From: Nitrospira sp. ST-bin4 | GTDB lineage: Bacteria; Nitrospirota; Nitrospiria; Nitrospirales; Nitrospiraceae | Reading direction: 5' to 3' | DNA: 7,708 bases | Assembly (NCBI GenBank): GCA_002083565.1 | Contig: MSXM01000068.1 | Span: 9,289-16,996 of the forward strand | Shown: positions 6,534 to 7,708 of the stretch, one piece after another | Position numbering within the stretch: position 1 is the first letter of the stretch | Layout of the letters: every line of letters starts with the position of its first letter | The notes under the pieces: model-generated | The model's input: the letters and a program-made list of their open reading frames with translations, nothing else | The model's database searches: none | What the model was told of the DNA's origin: nothing | Made by a program: the position numbers and the translations under genes

Positions 6534-6535
6534 GT

Positions 6536-7531
6536 TTACGATACTCCGGCCATGGCGGCCAACGATGTCATGCCCTGGTGGCCTCCCTTTGCAGCGAGGC
6601 CGAGCCGCTCAAGAGCACCCCATCCCACCTGTTCGACGGACAAGTCCAGGCCAGCTTCAAGCTTTGTCTTTAAGCCGGCGAGTTCCCCGTCAACACAGAG
6701 AATCGCGTGTTTGATGCCTACGGCAGGATGCCGTTGCTGACAAACATCCAGAGTTGCACCGCATTCCTCGATGATTTTCTCCAGCACACCCGACGTTTCC
6801 CCTGCATCCATCGCACCGTCCCCCAGGAACTTACATCGGTAGAACAGCGGCCTTCCCTGCTGAAACACTATCGTTGTCAGCGATCGATCCGCCACATTGG
6901 CCCAAAGAAAATTTGTCTTCTGCCGGCGCAGTCCACCCGAAGCTCTCCGCCACAGATCGAACAACCGGAGACTCGTGATCCCGACTTCAGAGGGAATGAG
7001 GCCCACGGATTCACAGAGTGTTTCGTACTGCTGCAGGACGGATTCTTGAATCGCCACGGCCAGCACGGTATACACGCGGCGTTCATCCCCCGGCGCAGCA
7101 GGAAACAGCTGCGACACCACCTTTGCCGAGGCCAATGAAAACAACTGCTCCTGCCCTAGCCGCCATCGGATCAACGCCTCACGTTCATCAGCATTCGCAG
7201 GACACTGATCCAGATGTAACACCATGGCTCGCACCGTGGCATCGGGAAGGAGCAGGGTAATTCGGCGAGGAAGACCGGACAACAGAGATTGACCTTCACG
7301 TCGGCTCTCGTCCCGCAGACCCGCGAGTGTGCGAATGCGGCCTTGCAACGCCGCAATATCCGATACGTTCGGATCTGTCGGAGACGGTTTTAAGAGACCT
7401 CCGGGAAGCGGAGACACCACGCATCGATGCCGCTTTCTCCCCCGCCAATTTCGTTCCGTCTCGGCCCACGCCACCGCATCAGTTCCAAGCTTGAGGCAAC
7501 AGTGTGGCTGCTTGTCGGCCCATTCCCACAT
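6536..7531 (-). CDS. PilM-like (GspL N-terminal type) actin-fold adaptor with a degenerate nucleotide site
   Basis: The 331-residue protein follows the PilM actin-like plan and lies exactly where pilM lies relative to pilN and pilO. An N-terminal CLKLGTDAVAWAE (12-24) corresponds to the phosphate-1 loop normally read as 'GLDIG....K.v'; here the Asp is replaced by Lys14. The second loop appears as WANVADRSLTTIVFQQGRPLFYR (210-232). The C-terminus TSLAAMAGVS (322-331) resembles the usual Ala/Gly-rich PilM end. PilM sits in the cytoplasm, binds PilN and links it to the motor ATPase. The altered first loop suggests ATP binding may be weak or lost, as in GspL. I prefer the ATG at 7531 over the directly preceding GTG (7534): GAGGAAGGG (7546-7538) lies 6 bases before it. 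The gene begins immediately after the gspE-type stop codon. Confidence 0.85.
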   Translation of the reverse strand: MWEWADKQPHCCLKLGTDAVAWAETERNWRGRKRHRCVVSPLPGGLLKPSPTDPNVSDIAALQGRIRTLAGLRDESRREGQSLLSGLPRRITLLLPDATVRAMVLHLDQCPANADEREALIRWRLGQEQLFSLASAKVVSQLFPAAPGDERRVYTVLAVAIQESVLQQYETLCESVGLIPSEVGITSLRLFDLWRRASGGLRRQKTNFLWANVADRSLTTIVFQQGRPLFYRCKFLGDGAMDAGETSGVLEKIIEECGATLDVCQQRHPAVGIKHAILCVDGELAGLKTKLEAGLDLSVEQVGWGALERLGLAAKGGHQGMTSLAAMAGVS

Positions 7532-7534
7532 CAC

Positions 7535-7708
7535 TTACCCTTCCTCGCTGAATGTCACACGATTGATCTCCCGCAGCGAGGTCTCCCCATTGATCACCTT
7601 CTTGAGCGCAGATTGTCGAAGCGTGATCATCCCATCGGTCACCGCACGATACCGGATTTCAGAGAGCGGTCGCTCCGCAAGAATCATCTCTTTGATCTCA
7701 TCGGTAAG
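7535..7708 (-). CDS. GspE/PilB-type secretion ATPase, C-terminal end only (cut by the window edge)
   Basis: The reverse strand reads in one frame from 7708 to a TAA at 7537-7535, giving the last 57 residues of a larger protein; the rest lies beyond the window. The sequence DEIKEMILAERPLSEIRY (3-20) and GMITLRQSALKKVINGETSL (26-45), closing with REINRVTF, is the classic C-terminal domain of GspE/PilB/MshE family ATPases ('M.tLr.dGl.k...G.Tt.eEv.rv'). These hexameric motors drive pseudopilus or pilus extension and secretion. The Walker boxes are outside the window, so catalytic residues cannot be checked. Retraction ATPases (PilT) end differently, so an extension or secretion ATPase is the better reading. 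The next gene begins directly after the stop, which places it at the head of the visible operon. Confidence 0.9.
   Translation of the reverse strand, partial: LTDEIKEMILAERPLSEIRYRAVTDGMITLRQSALKKVINGETSLREINRVTFSEEG
7538..7546 (-). promoter_or_regulatory. Ribosome binding site of the PilM-like gene, inside the end of the ATPase gene
   Basis: Minus-strand GAGGAAGGG lies over the last codons of the upstream ATPase gene (encoding Glu-Glu-Gly before its stop) and 6 bases before the ATG at 7531. It is the clearest Shine-Dalgarno sequence of the operon, and it decides for the ATG over the neighbouring GTG. Confidence 0.6.

Overview
The window looks like bacterial chromosome of moderately high GC, densely packed with genes. 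The protein styles together (a PilM/N/O/P-type assembly platform joined to a GspE ATPase and a divergent pseudopilin, a stand-alone proA, and a DUF2132-yaeQ pair) suggest a Gram-negative bacterium, possibly of the Nitrospira (Nitrospirota) type. That assignment is an impression from protein sequence and was not tested by search. I see no tRNA, rRNA, CRISPR array, insertion sequence or phage gene.

Layout from left to right. (1) 108-893, plus strand: a small DUF2132/VF530-family protein followed 9 bases later by a YaeQ-family protein, probably one transcript. (2) 883-906: a perfect 8-bp inverted repeat at the point where the plus-strand pair meets the minus-strand genes. It holds both stop codons. 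(3) 904-4005, minus strand: proA (gamma-glutamyl phosphate reductase of proline synthesis), then directly abutting it (TAA followed at once by ATG) a 596-residue protein I cannot name, whose C-terminal third resembles a degenerate class I methyltransferase. A sigma70-like promoter lies just upstream of proA. (4) 4094-7708, minus strand: the distal part of a type II secretion / type IV pilus-like operon. In transcription order it holds the C-terminal end of a GspE/PilB-type ATPase (cut by the window edge), a PilM-like protein, PilN-like, PilO-like, a PilP/GspC-like protein, and a pseudopilin that lacks the usual Glu at mature position 5 and carries a proline-rich tail. The first gaps are only 0 to a few bases, which points to translational coupling.

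How the genes work together. The six operon genes would form the cytoplasmic motor (GspE), the cytoplasmic actin-like adaptor (PilM), two single-span inner-membrane proteins (PilN, PilO), the periplasmic link to an outer-membrane secretin (PilP/GspC-like) and a filament or tip subunit. No secretin, GspF-type platform protein or prepilin peptidase is in the window; if present they lie upstream of 7708 or elsewhere. The proA unit appears to be a separate transcript with its own promoter. The least explained gene is the 596-residue protein coupled to proA.
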